64,000 nucleotides of DNA from Isoetes taiwanensis (Eukaryota > Streptophyta > Lycopodiopsida > Isoetales > Isoetaceae): positions 1-64,000 of the forward strand of contig JAJEKV010000161.1 in the NCBI GenBank assembly GCA_021234155.1, given 5' to 3'. This document shows positions 22,681-34,289 of the stretch, piece after piece (positions within the stretch are counted from its first letter, which is position 1; each line of letters begins with the position of its first letter). The notes beneath the pieces were generated by a model. It made no database searches. It saw only the letters and a program-made list of their open reading frames with translations, and was not told where the DNA came from. The position numbers and the translations under genes are program-made.

Positions 22681-23542
22681 TGGAATGGATAAATACAATT
22701 GACTGCATAAGTGAATGGAATGTAGTGAAGACTCTAGGAACATTTGAAAGGCATTTGAAGGTTGGAATTTGAGGTCCTTTTATCCTGCCAAAGACATAAA
22801 TTTTTTTGCATGCCTTTGAAATCTATCAATCAAATTTAAACACCCAATGGAGTATATCGTATTTTTTGATGCTTGTGAAATGAAGTTGATGGTAGTGGTA
22901 ACGTGGTAGAAACTTGGTCATTTGAATCTTGTAATTGTGTGAAACTTGAGTTGAAAGATGTGTGGAATATTGTGTATGCTTATATGCATATTAGTGAAAG
23001 ATATGGTCGAGGGTGGTGGAAGATGTAGGTCTATTGCAATGCACCTATAATAAAATATTTATTGTCGGTTGCTTAGTTTCTAGGTTATTTACTTCTTGAT
23101 TGTGGTCTTGTTTGAATGCCTAGACTTAAAAATGGATTGAAAGTGGATAATGGTCTTGTAAAACTTAAAAATTAAATCATGTCAATTCCAACCGAAGAAT
23201 GAAAGCCATCATATAAAATGATTTTCTCAAATAGGATCAATGATAACATCCATATTTGTAGCTAACTTTTATGAACTCATGAATATGTAGATAAACGACC
23301 TCCTCCATGTGCTCTATTGGACATGTGCCTAGTTAACTACTTAACATTCACATTTACACACCAAATGTATACATGAATTTAGAGCCTAGAAAATATGTGA
23401 TGGGCAAGTGTTGTTTGATATAATTATTGTTACCATGTTCTATGTGCGTAAGAACTTTGTACGACACAATCACAAAATAGGATCTTATTAGACATGGGAT
23501 ATAGTTGTTTATATATAAATGCCTCTCCTGAAATTGCTATTA

Positions 23543-23555
23543 AGATGGATAGATG

Positions 23556-23617
<62 letters not shown>

Positions 23618-23618
23618 A
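23543..23618. repeat. (GATA)n microsatellite, ~19 units
   Basis: Nearly pure GATA. The partner at 37338-37386 is about 28 bases shorter. On the minus strand it is the TATC tail at the 3' end of the LINE-like unit. Confidence 0.95.
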
Positions 23619-23639
23619 TTTTAACGTCCACGGGAACCC

Positions 23640-24760
23640 AAGCGGGTTATGGGGCCAGTACAAACCAAGGGCAAGAAGCCCAAAGCGAGAACAAAACACA
23701 AAAAAAAAAACAATAAAATTTACAACAAAGAAGAAAATCTTTGAACATGGGTGCTGGGGCACTAACAATATCCCAACCAAAGGTTAGAGGCCCTTTGCTT
23801 TCGCGGATTATCATTTGTGCGCCCACAATATCTTGCCCATTTTTTGTGCAACCTAGCCCATGAACCTTACATAGCTCCTCTCGGGCTGGTCAAGCTGTGT
23901 GGGTGAAAGGTCCTCTGGGCCGGAGAGCTTAGAGCCCCACGAGGTGACTACCATGCTAAAGGACATCTGACCTACTACTGCATAGTGATGGCGCACAAGC
24001 ATATAGCGAGGTCGATCGGCCTCGAGCACCAACTTCATTTGGGCCATAGCGATACTAGGCTACGGATGTGCATAGTCTCTGTGAAGAAGTGTTCCACTGT
24101 TCAATGTCGAACAAGAATTTTGCCTCCGGTAGGCCTACTATCCATAAATTCATCGCCCGCTCGGCTGGTGCAATGGTGGTTCGGGCATAGAGCATGGAGC
24201 GTGTTTTTCCATTTGTGAATATTACGGTGCAAGCATGGGTGCATCAGCCCTTTGTGGCCTTTGTGCATGCCTGCGTGTCAAAATCTGTTTTGGGTCATGC
24301 GTCTATAGCATCGCACCCAATGTGCGATCTGTGCAGTGATGACCTCTATACATGGAGCCTCGAGTGCGTCCAATGGAATCTACTGCAGGTGGGACTACGG
24401 TAGGAGGCTGGAGGAGTTTCTGAGCTAGTGTAAGCTCTCACGAGCAGGGGTCTTGAGCGGATCACGGGACTTGAATCCAACTATCCACGAGGCGGGGAAT
24501 CTGAGAGGTATACATAGCGGTGATCTTTGGAGGAAGTTTCCTCAATTGCAGCTTGAAGGTCAAGCTCTAGACATGAGGTATCTACATGTTACGGGCCGTG
24601 AGAGTGTTTGCTAAAAGCAGGAAGAAGAGGCATAGCGGGGCTTGGATTTTGCATAGCGAGATCGGCTCGGGTATTGGTGGAGGTGGCGGGCTGGGCTTAT
24701 CCTTGGCGCTTTTACGGCCATATCCACGGCTTTAGGGTCATTGCTTAGGCGGCCGGATGC
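23640..24760 (-). pseudogene. LINE-type ORF1, damaged copy
   Basis: Counterpart of the 260-codon ORF at 37719-38501. The DNA matches throughout, but nearly every CAG/CTG is changed, so the frame is broken into short pieces; only fragments such as DRPRYMLVRHHYAVV (near 24000) can be read. Whether this copy is truly dead or only misread cannot be told from the sequence. Because the changes are at one trinucleotide class, I favour misreading. Confidence 0.7.
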
Positions 24761-25878
24761 TAGATGCGATGCGGATCTTTGGACAACAAGAAAATCAAAG
24801 CAAGCACCAAAGCGAACTTTGTGTCTACTATGGCTGTACTATGGTGGACAATAAGAAAACTGAAACAATTGTGAAGCGCGTGGTTTGTGTCTACTATGGC
24901 GGCACTATCTTTGGGCAATATGAAAACCAAAGCAAAGGGAAGGCCCGATCACGGACTGACTAAGCAAACACGGAGCCTCGGCCATTTAAATTGTGACAAA
25001 GAGATTTTTCACTGAAGAAAGTTGGTCTTTGGCTGGTGAAACTTGTTATGGCTGGTCAAAACTTCTCTAGTGCCCCTGGAAGCCTAAAGCTCACTTCCAC
25101 CTCTGGAATCAGATTAGAACTCTGGCACGAAATCGATGAGGAAGCCCAGGTCATCTACTGGAAGACATGTCGGGGCTGCGGTGATGGCTCTTTGTGGGCT
25201 GCGGAAGTGGGTCTTCTTGTGGCGGATGGGTGAAGCCGAGGCGCTATGGTGTGGTTCTTTGTAAAACCTCAACCCCTTCATTTTCTTATCTCTGATTGGG
25301 AACTCTTCTTTGAAGATCGTGGCGAGGAAGATGAGGTCTTTGGCGATCTTTCTTATTTGGTTCTTGATGCGTGAGAGGCGGCACCCTCTGGTGGGTGGTT
25401 GCACCAACAAAGATCCGACAAGTGCAAGTGCGGGTAAGTTAGATGCATGCTTGTTGGCTTGGAAGCGGTGCGGTGGCCGAATATATCTTTGGCGAGCTAA
25501 AGTAGAAGAAAATAAGACACGGCAAAAGAAATTTTTTTTTGAGTATCGTGATGCTGGGCCGAAATCGTTCTTTGGCAAAATCGGTCTTTGGGGCTGGCTT
25601 TCTGCGGATAGATCTTTGGCTGCTTGCTTTCGATCACCGCTAGATGTTGCTTAGTCTTTGCCTCGGGAACTGAGTTTACATGTGCCTATTTGGCTGGCTC
25701 AAAGGAAACTCATTGACCTTGAAATACCATGACAACAGCTTTGTCACAACAATAGATGTAGGTGCGAAACATGTTCTAAGTTCAATTCTGGGAAAAAAAA
25801 CATCGAAGCTTCTTTTGTTGTCTTTCGTAATTTGGAAAAATCTTGGGATTTGAATGAAAGGAGTGTAAACACGAAGGA

Positions 25879-27655
25879 CGCTGAGCGTGATTTAGTTGCG
25901 TCTTATCGCCATGTACATAACACGCTTGGCGCGGTTTTATTTGTTGCGTTGTATGATATAAGAGTGTGAGGACTGTCATATTTTGTTGCCTTGGATACCA
26001 TGTTTGATGTTTGACAACCCTTGCGCTTCTAAAAGATTTTGGTGTTGAGGCTGAGCGGACACCAAAGTGGATCTATCGTGACCAAACACCAAACACCAAA
26101 GTGTGTCTATCGGCCGCTTTTGAAAAGTGTGTCCATTATTAATGATTTGGCTCTGTGGATGACAGTGGCAGAAGTGTTAGAATCACACCCAGAACTAGAC
26201 AGAAGTGCTCACATGGAACCACACCTTCTTAAATACCCTAAGAAGTATGGATTGGTCCCCTAACATCATCTTGAAATATAATGTGTTTATATGTGATATT
26301 AGGTGTGATTGGACCATATTTTTGGGGCTCCTGTGGACCAGAAAATAATGCAATTTGTTATCATGTCACATAATATTTTCATCTGAATGCTCTTCACTTT
26401 TGGTCTCATCTCAATGAGCAACTTGACTTTCAATTTTGCATATTTACGTCGCATTTATAAGGTCTCATGGTAATTGCAATTTTATGTGAATTTTCAAGCA
26501 AGAAAAAAAGAAAAAAAAATCAAATGCGCCACTAGGAAACAACCATAGGTTGGCGTGCTTTTAGAGTTGACATATTCCCAATTTATTTGAATGATGGTTA
26601 GAGCGGCAAAGCTTATTTCTTGAAGTGGACCTTAGGGCACTTGTCACTAATCCATAAATTAGTGGGAAAATGGAGAAGCGGCAAGAGCTTATTTGCCTCG
26701 ATCTTCATGTCACCCTATCAAAAATAAGGCCTTGATAAGGCCTTTACGTAGGGTTTAGGGTTGCCGCCCATCGTGACTTTCCTAGAGGCATGGCTGCCGG
26801 TGACTAAGCGGGTTTACCTCCCACCTTTGGAAGGGCATTTGAGCGACAAAATGACCAATTTTGCCATGAAATTGGCCAAGTCATAAGCGTGACTTCGCAA
26901 TGATTCCTAAACATGCAGAATTACCAACATCTGTGTAAAAGTTGTTGGGGAATTTAGGCGTCGTTGAGTGCGAAAGGGGGCGACCTTGAACTCTAGACGC
27001 AAAGGAGTCCTATTAACATCTTCATCTTCGTGTGACTATACCCTTACACATCACCACTGAAGGACGTTACTTAATAATACTAGAAATTTGTTGCGGGGTG
27101 GCTGCGTGAACATTTCTTTGATTTCAAATGTGGAGGTGGACCCACTACAATGTTCAAGCCTGATGAATTCTCCTGCTAGTTTCACACAGTGTTGCCTTTT
27201 ATACAATTTACTCCTTTCATACCATTATTTTAGGATTGTGTTCTGGGTTATATTAACTATCTTTGTTACGTTGTTGGATGCCATTTTTTAGAGACTTTTA
27301 TTGTTAGATAATCTTTTGTTCAGCATTACTAGATTATATTCAGCATGTTTGACTCCTTTTTTCCTTTGGCTTGTCTTGGTGAGTTTATTAGATATGTTAA
27401 GAGAAACATCTTTTTTCTTGCAAGGATGTATTCTATTGGCCACTTGTTTTGACTCCCCTACTTGTTTCTTGTTTTGTAATTATCCCTCATTATGACTTAC
27501 GTTTGACCATATAGACGCTATTGGTTCCAACTAGCTTATGCATCATAATGATGTGCGTTCTCCGGGGGGGCGGACATCCTTCAACTATTTTGGTTCTCGG
27601 ATCATTATGCCGGAGGAGGCCGGTGTCCTTTTCGTCGTATTTCGAATTATTTTTT
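25879..27655. other. No gene recognised
   Basis: AT-rich DNA. The plus frame 26039-26263 (74 codons) ends LWMTVAEVLESHPELDRSAH, a plausible protein tail without a family. Frames at 27088-27495 are T-rich and hydrophobic by composition. Confidence 0.45.
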
Positions 27656-29273
27656 TGTTGTTAAGGTATGTGCAAGTTCCTGGTCTAGTTTCTTTGAGCA
27701 CATAGCTGCTAGGGGTATTATCTGTCTCCTGGGCGGTACAAACGGCTGGATCTTCGCCCATCTTGACAATTCTCGCGACCATTGAGGTTCTACAACTTCT
27801 TTCGCTCTTGCCCTCCATCTCCACCATGGCCCTGCCCTCAGGAATTACAACCACGAGCATGACCCAGCCTCCGTTAGACCTTGGCTTCGACCCACTCCCC
27901 ACCACGATTGGGTTCTAATTTGATTTGACGACGCTTCCATCCAGTTCTTCTTTCTACATTCCTTTCCAGTTTAAGCTTTGATTATGGTTGTCGTCATTCT
28001 TCCTGTTGATATGCCATTATTCGTTTTCATTATCTAGACTTATTTGATGTTAAGGTATGTGCAGGTTCGTGGTCTAGTTTCTTCGACGACATAGTTGATG
28101 ATAGTCTTACCAGTCCCATAGGCGGTACAAACGACTAGATCTTCATCACCGTGGCGGGTTTCTAGACCGTTGAGCTTCTATACCTTCTCCGCTCTTGCCC
28201 GTCATCCCAACCATGAGCTCGCCCTCCTCCAGGGCATGTCCACGCACCGCGCCTTTTGGCCCGATAGACCTTGGCTTTTAACCACACCCCCCCCGTAAGC
28301 CGTCACCGATGCCCTTTTCGACATACACATTGTTTTAAGCTTCTTACCACCGTTTATTAACATTCTATCTTGTATTTTTGGACCTATCAATCCACCAGAG
28401 CACGGCATCCAATCTAGCCCTCGACCTTGGAATGGAATACGATGAAGTTCTAATTTGCTTTGGCGACATTTCACCGGTTTCTTCCTTCTATATTCTTTCC
28501 CATATTTTAAGTTTTGGATATGGTTGTCGTTATTCTTTTCATTTTGCGATGCCGTTTGTTTTGTTATTTAGACTTATGCTATGTTAAAAGTATGTGCAGG
28601 TCCGTGGCCTGGTTGCCCGGACGACATAGTTGATTCATGAGCTTCGCCCTCCTGCCATGTCCACGCTTTGCCTTTGCGGCCGATAGAACTTGGCTTTTAC
28701 CCACAACCCCTTTGTAGCCGTCTCGTTGCCCTTTTCGGCATACACATCGTTCGCTTCTTACCACCGTTTATTAGCGTTCTATCTTGTATTTTTAGACCTA
28801 CCAATCCACCAGAGCACGGCATCCAATCTAAGCCCTCGACCTTGGACTTGGCGCACGATGAAGTTCTAATTTGCTTTGGCGACGCTTCACCCAGTTTCTT
28901 CTTTCTAGATTCTTTCCCATATTTTAAGTTTCGGATATGGTTGTCGTCATTCTTCCTGTTGCGATGCCGTTATTTGTTTTTGTTATTTAGACTTATGTTA
29001 TGTTAAAGTATGTGCAGGTTCGTGGCCCTAGTTGCCCGGCGACATAGTTGATGGTGGTCTTATCGGTCCCATAGGCGGTACAAGCGGCTAGATCTTCAAA
29101 CAAGTGGCGGTTCTCTCGACCGTTGAGCTTCGCTATTTTTTGTTTTTTTCGCTCTTGCCCTTCAGCTCAACCATACCCTTGCTAAACCTCGCCGCGACTA
29201 GTTTGGGAGATTCTTCTTGCTTCCCTCTGGGTATACGCCTACAACTCGGGTTCTTCTTCTATATTCTTTTCTA

Positions 29274-29286
29274 TATTGCAAGGTTT
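29274..29286 (+). repeat. Target-site duplication, left, TATTGCAAGGTTT
   Basis: Thirteen bases, repeated exactly at 30732-30744 after a poly(A) tract. Confidence 0.88.
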
Positions 29287-30731
29287 AAATAAGGCGGAGG
29301 ATCTGGAGTCGATGGCGGATGAAACCCTAAGCGGCTAGGGCGGCGGCGGCCTTCCGAAACATTCTGAGGCAGCTTGAGAGCTAGTTCGATGGGCTGGAAG
29401 AGCAGCAATGCTGCTGCTGGTCATTCCAAATCTGTCCCTGTAACCGATGAAATCACCTGTATTTGGCCTTGTCGGTTTTGTGCAGAAGGGGTTGCAACCG
29501 GGGCATGGCCGCTGCCTTGGATGTCTTCTTTCTTCTTCAAGTACTAAATCTGGTTAGATATGGGTTTTTGGCTTGTGTCTCAATGATGGATTAGGAGCTT
29601 ATAGCTGTTGGCACGATTTTTAGATATGATTTTTCAGTCCTGGGTCGTTTTTATACTAGCAGCATCCGCTGTGGTTCTCTTACAACACTGCTTAGGCTCT
29701 ATTGTATCTAAGCACTAAGTACAGGGCTTACGTGGTATCTTTGGATCATCCTTCAGCCATTCCTTTTCTCCATCCCAGCTAGAGTTGGATTCACGGCTGC
29801 CATTGCACAGCAAGGGATAGGTACTCTGATCATTGGACGGGAGGCCTATGTTGGATCTGCTTGTCTCATGCTTGGTTTGGTAAGTGTGGTTGTTTGGGGT
29901 TGCAGCATCTTACTGGACACTTTGTTGGGTTAATGTTCATTGGAAATGCAATGGGCTCTCTTCTATAGTACTTGTAACTGTCAGATTGTGGGGTTCTTTA
30001 CCTTGAGGTTTCACAGGAAACAAGACGCCTAGTCTGTAGTAACCCTGTTGCAGAGAAAAGTTGAGCTGACTACGAGTAGAGTAGTGGGCTGCTCTAGCAT
30101 TGGAGGGCACTCCTGGGAAGTGCCTATAGTACCTTGCTAGTGCAAGACGGTTGGCAATCTTGCCTAGTATAGGTGTGGCTTTGCTTGAAATCTTGCGGAA
30201 GGGGCTTCTTGGTAGCGAAGTGCATTTTTGGGAGAGGAAGTTAGCTCCTATAGTACTGCATGCAGGAGAAGAAGGTGGATTTTCAGGAGTTGCAGTGCAG
30301 GTCTAGAGTGTTCTTACAGCAGCATACATTCTTCTTCTAGGTATTCTCTCGGTTATGTTCTTCAAGATCTTGAAGAATAATTTTGCTGCACTTTACAAGG
30401 GTTACTGCCTCCCCGTAGTATCTTCAATAGGTGGGAAAAAGGCCTCGTCCTCTAGTACAGGAAGAACTAAAAGGGCGAGGATCTTATCATCTTGCACTTG
30501 AGGCAGGGTCAAAGAAGAGGTTGAGGACCTTGACCATAGTACGGGGACATAATCTCATGCTAGTTTTTCAGTTTGATGGCTGCTGGTATCCTTTGTGATA
30601 ATTCTTTCTATCTAGTGACCATGAGCATTGTATTCTTCCTATCAGGCCTATTGTGGAGCCTTTAAGAAGGTCATGTACCATTTTCATAGTAATCAAAAAA
30701 TTTCTTACCCTCCAAAAAAAAAAAAAAAGGG
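29287..30731 (+). mobile_element. Poly(A)-tailed retroposon, 1.44 kb, no RT
   Basis: A 13-bp direct repeat flanks a segment ending in 15 A (30714-30728) plus GGG. Target duplication of variable length and a terminal A-tract are the marks of L1-type target-primed insertion. The 5' end is GC-rich and opens with ATGGCGGATGAAACCCTAAG near 29311, which stops after eight codons. Further coding-like words appear in another frame (TDEITCIWPCRFC near 29445-29485), reminiscent of a LINE ORF1 start, but no reverse transcriptase or endonuclease motif follows in any frame. It could be an internally deleted LINE, a non-coding LINE parasite or a retroposed transcript. Confidence 0.8.
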
Positions 30732-30744
30732 TATTGCAAGGTTT
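30732..30744 (+). repeat. Target-site duplication, right, TATTGCAAGGTTT
   Basis: Exact copy of 29274-29286. It continues into the interrupted tandem-repeat unit (TTGGATATGATTGTC). Confidence 0.88.
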
Positions 30745-31300
30745 GGATATGATTGTCCTCATTCTTCTTGTTAATCTGGTGTTATTGTTTTTACTTATTT
30801 TATATTAAGGCATGTGCAGGTTCGTGGTCTAGCTTCTTCACCGACATAGTAGATGTAGGTCTTATCTGTCTCCTCGGCAGTACAAACGGCTAGGTCTTCC
30901 TCGACCAGGGCAATTCTCTCGACCGTTGCGGCTCTATACCTTCTTTCGCCCCTGCCTTACATCTCAACCATGACCTCGCCCTCATGAACCATGCCCACGC
31001 ACACGCACCTGGCTTTGCTAGATCTCAACCTCGCTTCCCGCTCTGCCGTGTCTTCCCCTCCGTTACCTTTTGGTGCACACATCATTCCTCCCCTTGTCGA
31101 CGTTTATTGATTTTCCAGGTTATGTTTGTTGCACCTGTCCTTTCGCTTGCCTGGCACCCGACCTCGAGTCACCTTGGGCTTAGCCTTGGCACGCAACGAA
31201 CTTCGGACTTAGCTTCGACTCCACTTCAGACTGGTTTTGCCTCTCTTGCCTTTTGCATATTCTCGTTAACTTTTTCCTCTGGCTATACATCTAGTTGACT

Positions 31301-31850
31301 TGGTACATTAGAAGTCCTATATGTCCATTTGCCCCTCTAATCGTCAATTCTTTCTGGAGTTACTTGTCTATAGATCGATATTGGTATTTGTATCAGACGA
31401 CGTCTTGACTATATGATCTATCCTGCAAGTCCAGTCTAAAAGTTCGAGTCCAATGCCCCCTTTAGCATATCATGTGTTTTAGTTGAGTCAGTTGTGCATT
31501 GTAAGGGTTGCTTTCTCCTCTTATGGGTTAATAAATATGGTTTTTTTGTTGTTGTTGATTGCATTTATCACACGTTATTTTAGCCAGTTCATTTCTCGAG
31601 CACATATCTTTGTTAAAATCACGACATTTTTTGATTTGGCATCATTTCAAGAGTTGCTCGTCATGGCTTCTAGTGGTTATCATTTTTCCCTTAGGTACTT
31701 GTATTAGCTAAATTAGTGCAAGTGGTTTTGCTACATCGTTGTTCATAGGATTCGATTTCCACTATCTCGGGACTCATACTTCGTTCTTTTCACCTTTGCT
31801 TTAGGATTGTACGGGTTATTGAGGGCAAAACGTATTTCTTCTTGACATAT
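31301..31850. other. No gene recognised
   Basis: T-rich sequence between repeat blocks. The frame 31483-31707 is hydrophobic by base composition. Confidence 0.45.
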
Positions 31851-31851
31851 T

Positions 31852-31894
31852 ACGACCACGACCACGACCACGACCGCGACCGCGACCTCGACCT
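31852..31894 (+). repeat. (CGACCA)n microsatellite
   Basis: About seven hexamers that drift from CGACCA to CGACCG/CGACCT towards the right. Confidence 0.9.
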
Positions 31895-32449
31895 TGCCTC
31901 ATGCCCCAGGCCCACGCTCACGAACCCGGCCTCTTGAGACCTCGACCTCGACCCACAGTCCACCGCGCGACTTCATCTCCTTTTTCTCTCTTCTTCCTTC
32001 GAGCGTACACATCGTTTCTCTCCTTGTCGATGTTTAGTGACGTTAGGCCTGTGATGGGAGTAGAGTTCTCTTCTTTTCGGCCGGTGTTGTTGTGTGTGTC
32101 TATCGCGAGCCCTCATCCCGAGAATGCATATCAATCCACACCGTAGGATCAAGATTCTCGGGAGAGGACGAGCGATATATATTTTGTCCTTTCCTAGTCC
32201 TCCTTATTTGGCGTTCGTCTCACAGCACCCGCCCATCCCGCCCCCCCTTTTTTTCCCTCTTTTCCCAGATTATCCTTCTTTGTTCTTGGGCTTCATCTAT
32301 ATTGGATTATTTTTATATACATCATGTTCTGTCCGTTATTTGTGTAGATACATTATCAGGTACATCTGTTATTACTATAGATACAATTTAATATTGGATT
32401 CATTTTTATAAATACTGTTGTTTCTGATACTGTTACTTCTATATATATG

Positions 32450-32655
32450 CGCTTGGCATGCGTGACAAGCCCCTCCATTGTTATAGAGGTTTTTTTTTGT
32501 AGTGTGGCACGCATGACCAGCCCTTCTGGAGGTTTTATTTTGTCAAGCTATTCATTTTTTGTGTTCTTGCGTGGCTCACATGACCAGCGCCTCCTTGTTA
32601 TAAAGGTTATTGATCGCGTGGCACGCATGACCAGCCCCTCTGGAGGTTTTCAAAG
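32450..32655 (+). repeat. Four copies of a 'GGCACGCATGACCAGCCC' repeat
   Basis: GTGGCACGCATGACCAGCCC followed by TCTGGAGGTTTT occurs at about 32502 and 32617. Diverged copies at about 32450 and 32572 have GACAAGCCCC or GACCAGCGCC and TATAGAGG/TATAAAGG. Confidence 0.85.
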
Positions 32656-33137
32656 TTCTTTCTATTATGTTGCTATATGTTTTATGAATTTGCTAACAAT
32701 TATAGGAGACGCGCCACTACTTCACCTCCGACGTCCATCTCATTCATATGTTGAGCCTATTAATTTTACTGATGGGTGCTTACCTCTGTATATTTTCCAG
32801 GATTAAACACTCTAGAGCTCTTTATCATTTACCTTCGCGTTGTTTCGGTCCATTTTTCTCCATGCGCAAGTGCTCTACGGCGACACCTCGAGACACATTA
32901 GCGCCCGTTTCTTATTAAGGGTTTCCTCGAAAACCCAAAAGGCGAGGTTTTTCATCCCGATAAGAAGCTGTCGCCAGTCTTCTCACACTCACCTTGCACT
33001 ATCACGATATTTTTTTAGGGGGTAGTCCGATATTGCTATGGTCGGCTACCCCCTCCCACTTCACATTTATCAAAGTCCCAATGTATACTGCTCCTGTGAT
33101 GAATGAAAAGCCTATCGTTTTCCGCCGGTCTTGTTGT

Positions 33138-33145
33138 GTGTGTCT
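33138..33145 (+). repeat. hAT target duplication half, GTGTGTCT
   Basis: Eight bases directly left of the hAT end at 33146. Its partner stands inverted at 34024-34031 (AGACACAC). Confidence 0.7.
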
Positions 33146-33245
33146 CATGGATAGGTTCAATACTCCGTACGTTTTATACGAAATACGTATTTTTCGTTTG
33201 ATACGGCATGAATTTGGCATATAATACGTCAAAAATACGGCAAAA
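33146..33245 (+). mobile_element. hAT terminus 1
   Basis: CATGGATAGGTTC is the same end as in the 15223-19531 element (right end CGTGGATAGGTTC). It is followed by subterminal ATACG/CGTAT motifs (33168-33240). No transposase ORF follows. See the partner terminus at 34032. Confidence 0.7.
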
Positions 33246-34023
33246 AACTTTTCCGACGTAAGTAAGTTGTAAGTAAGTTATAACATGTAATACTATTCTA
33301 GAAGATAATGGATACAAGCTTTTTTATGTCAAACAAGGCAAATACACAAGAATTTTTTAACTAGCAGAAATGTAGGGTTGGGGTGAAGGTTAAGGCGGGA
33401 ATGGAGTAGCTTCATGATCGACATGATTGTCTTGTGAAGTTTGTGCGTCTGTGGAAGAGCATACATATTCTTATATCAAAATCAAATATGTGATGTTCAC
33501 TAATGGAGTTGGAGGAAAACCAAATGCGAATCCAGAATCACCTTCTGTTCCAGATACCAATAGTTCACTAGAGAAACTGTCTGCGGAAGACAATGAATGC
33601 TGGCCATTATATACAGAACAAATCGCTTGATTGGCGCCAACAAATAGCTTAGTTAATCAAAATCTAGATCTTGTGATTTAGACCCGAAAGGTGTTCTTGC
33701 ATGTAATTCTTGAGCCACATGGCCGACGATGACCAACGCTAATTTAAGAATTGTTAGGGCCAAATTGATTTTAGCAAGCCATTGAAAATTTCTTCACGTG
33801 GCTGGATCCCGCATACTCCCTTTTCTGATCAATGGTGTGATCACCCCTTCCCTCTCAAGTCTACCTTGGATTATGAATTGAAGGCCTTTTGAAGTAGCAA
33901 TCTTGATTTAAATGTACATTATAAAAACATGAATTTTTAGCCACTTCACCCTCGGGCCACCAGAAGGCAACCCTCCATGCGCAGCACCTTGTTGTTGACA
34001 TTCTCGGGATGAAGACTCGCGAT
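33246..34023. other. DNA between the two hAT termini, partly inverted flank
   Basis: The right part, 33998-34031, is the reverse complement of 32092-32125 (GTGTGTCTATCGCGAG...CATCCCGAGAATG), so it is flanking DNA in inverted orientation. The frame 33427-33630 (67 codons, SPSVPDTNSSLEKLSAEDNE) is unassigned. Confidence 0.55.
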
Positions 34024-34031
34024 AGACACAC
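34024..34031 (-). repeat. hAT target duplication half, AGACACAC
   Basis: Reverse complement of 33138-33145, directly next to hAT terminus 2. Confidence 0.7.
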
Positions 34032-34130
34032 CACAGATAGGTTCTGTACGTATAAATGAAAAATTTTTGACGTATAAAGTCGAAAAATATATATTTTATG
34101 GTAAAATACGTATTTCTCGCATTTTTCCCT
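34032..34130 (+). mobile_element. hAT terminus 2, same orientation as terminus 1
   Basis: CACAGATAGGTTCTG begins a second end of the family, again with GACGTATAA/ATACGTAT subterminal motifs. In an undisturbed element it should point the other way; see the finding on inversion. Confidence 0.7.
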
Positions 34131-34150
34131 TGCCGGCCGGAAAAAAAATT

Positions 34151-34276
34151 TTCGCGTAAGCGAAACTGAGGTTTCGCTTACGAGAAATTCAAGAAAAATT
34201 GCGAGTAAGCGAAACTTCATTTTCGCATACGCGAAATTTTTTTCGCGTAAGCGAAACATGAAGTTTCGCTTACGCG
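34151..34276. repeat. Three hairpins built on GCGTAAGCGAAAC
   Basis: Stem 1: CGTAAGCGAAAC 34155-34166 with its complement 34171-34182 and a 4-base loop. Stem 2, imperfect: 34201-34233. Stem 3: CGCGTAAGCGAAAC 34244-34257 with its complement 34263-34276 and a 5-base loop. All are separated by A/T runs. Confidence 0.92.
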
Positions 34277-34289
34277 GGAAAAAAAAAAA

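Larger units (their letters stand above)
21054..25878 (+). repeat. 4.8-kb duplicated segment, copy 1 (CAG/CTG-damaged)
   Basis: Matches 34844-39626 from AGTTGGTGTCATCAC to AAACACGAAGGA. Long stretches (for example 22690-23520) are identical. Most differences are at CAG/CTG sites, where this copy usually carries the altered form. By hand count, 24690-24975 holds about 4 CAG+CTG where the partner 38445-38725 holds about 20. No LTR or inverted-repeat ends stand at the junctions, so this looks like a segmental duplication or two assembly versions of one locus. Confidence 0.93.
27661..31300 (+). repeat. Degenerate large tandem repeat, five unit starts
   Basis: The phrase TATGTGCAGGTTCGTGG with flanking TTAA and CTAGTTTCTTCG..ACATAG begins units at 27661, 28050, 28584, 29003 and 30805. 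Units also share GGCGGTACAAACGGCTAG, CGACCGTTGAG, TCGCTCTTGCCC, and the block from CCACCGTTTATTA to GGATATGGTTGTCGTCATTC. Spacing is 389, 532 and 419 bases, then 1802 because a retroposon sits in the fourth unit. Open frames here are short and not shared between units, so the array is probably non-coding. Diverged pieces continue to about 32130. Confidence 0.8.

Noticed and set aside
23430-23780. 116-codon minus ORF with LSIYLSIY repeats
   Set aside because: It is the (GATA)n microsatellite read as protein.
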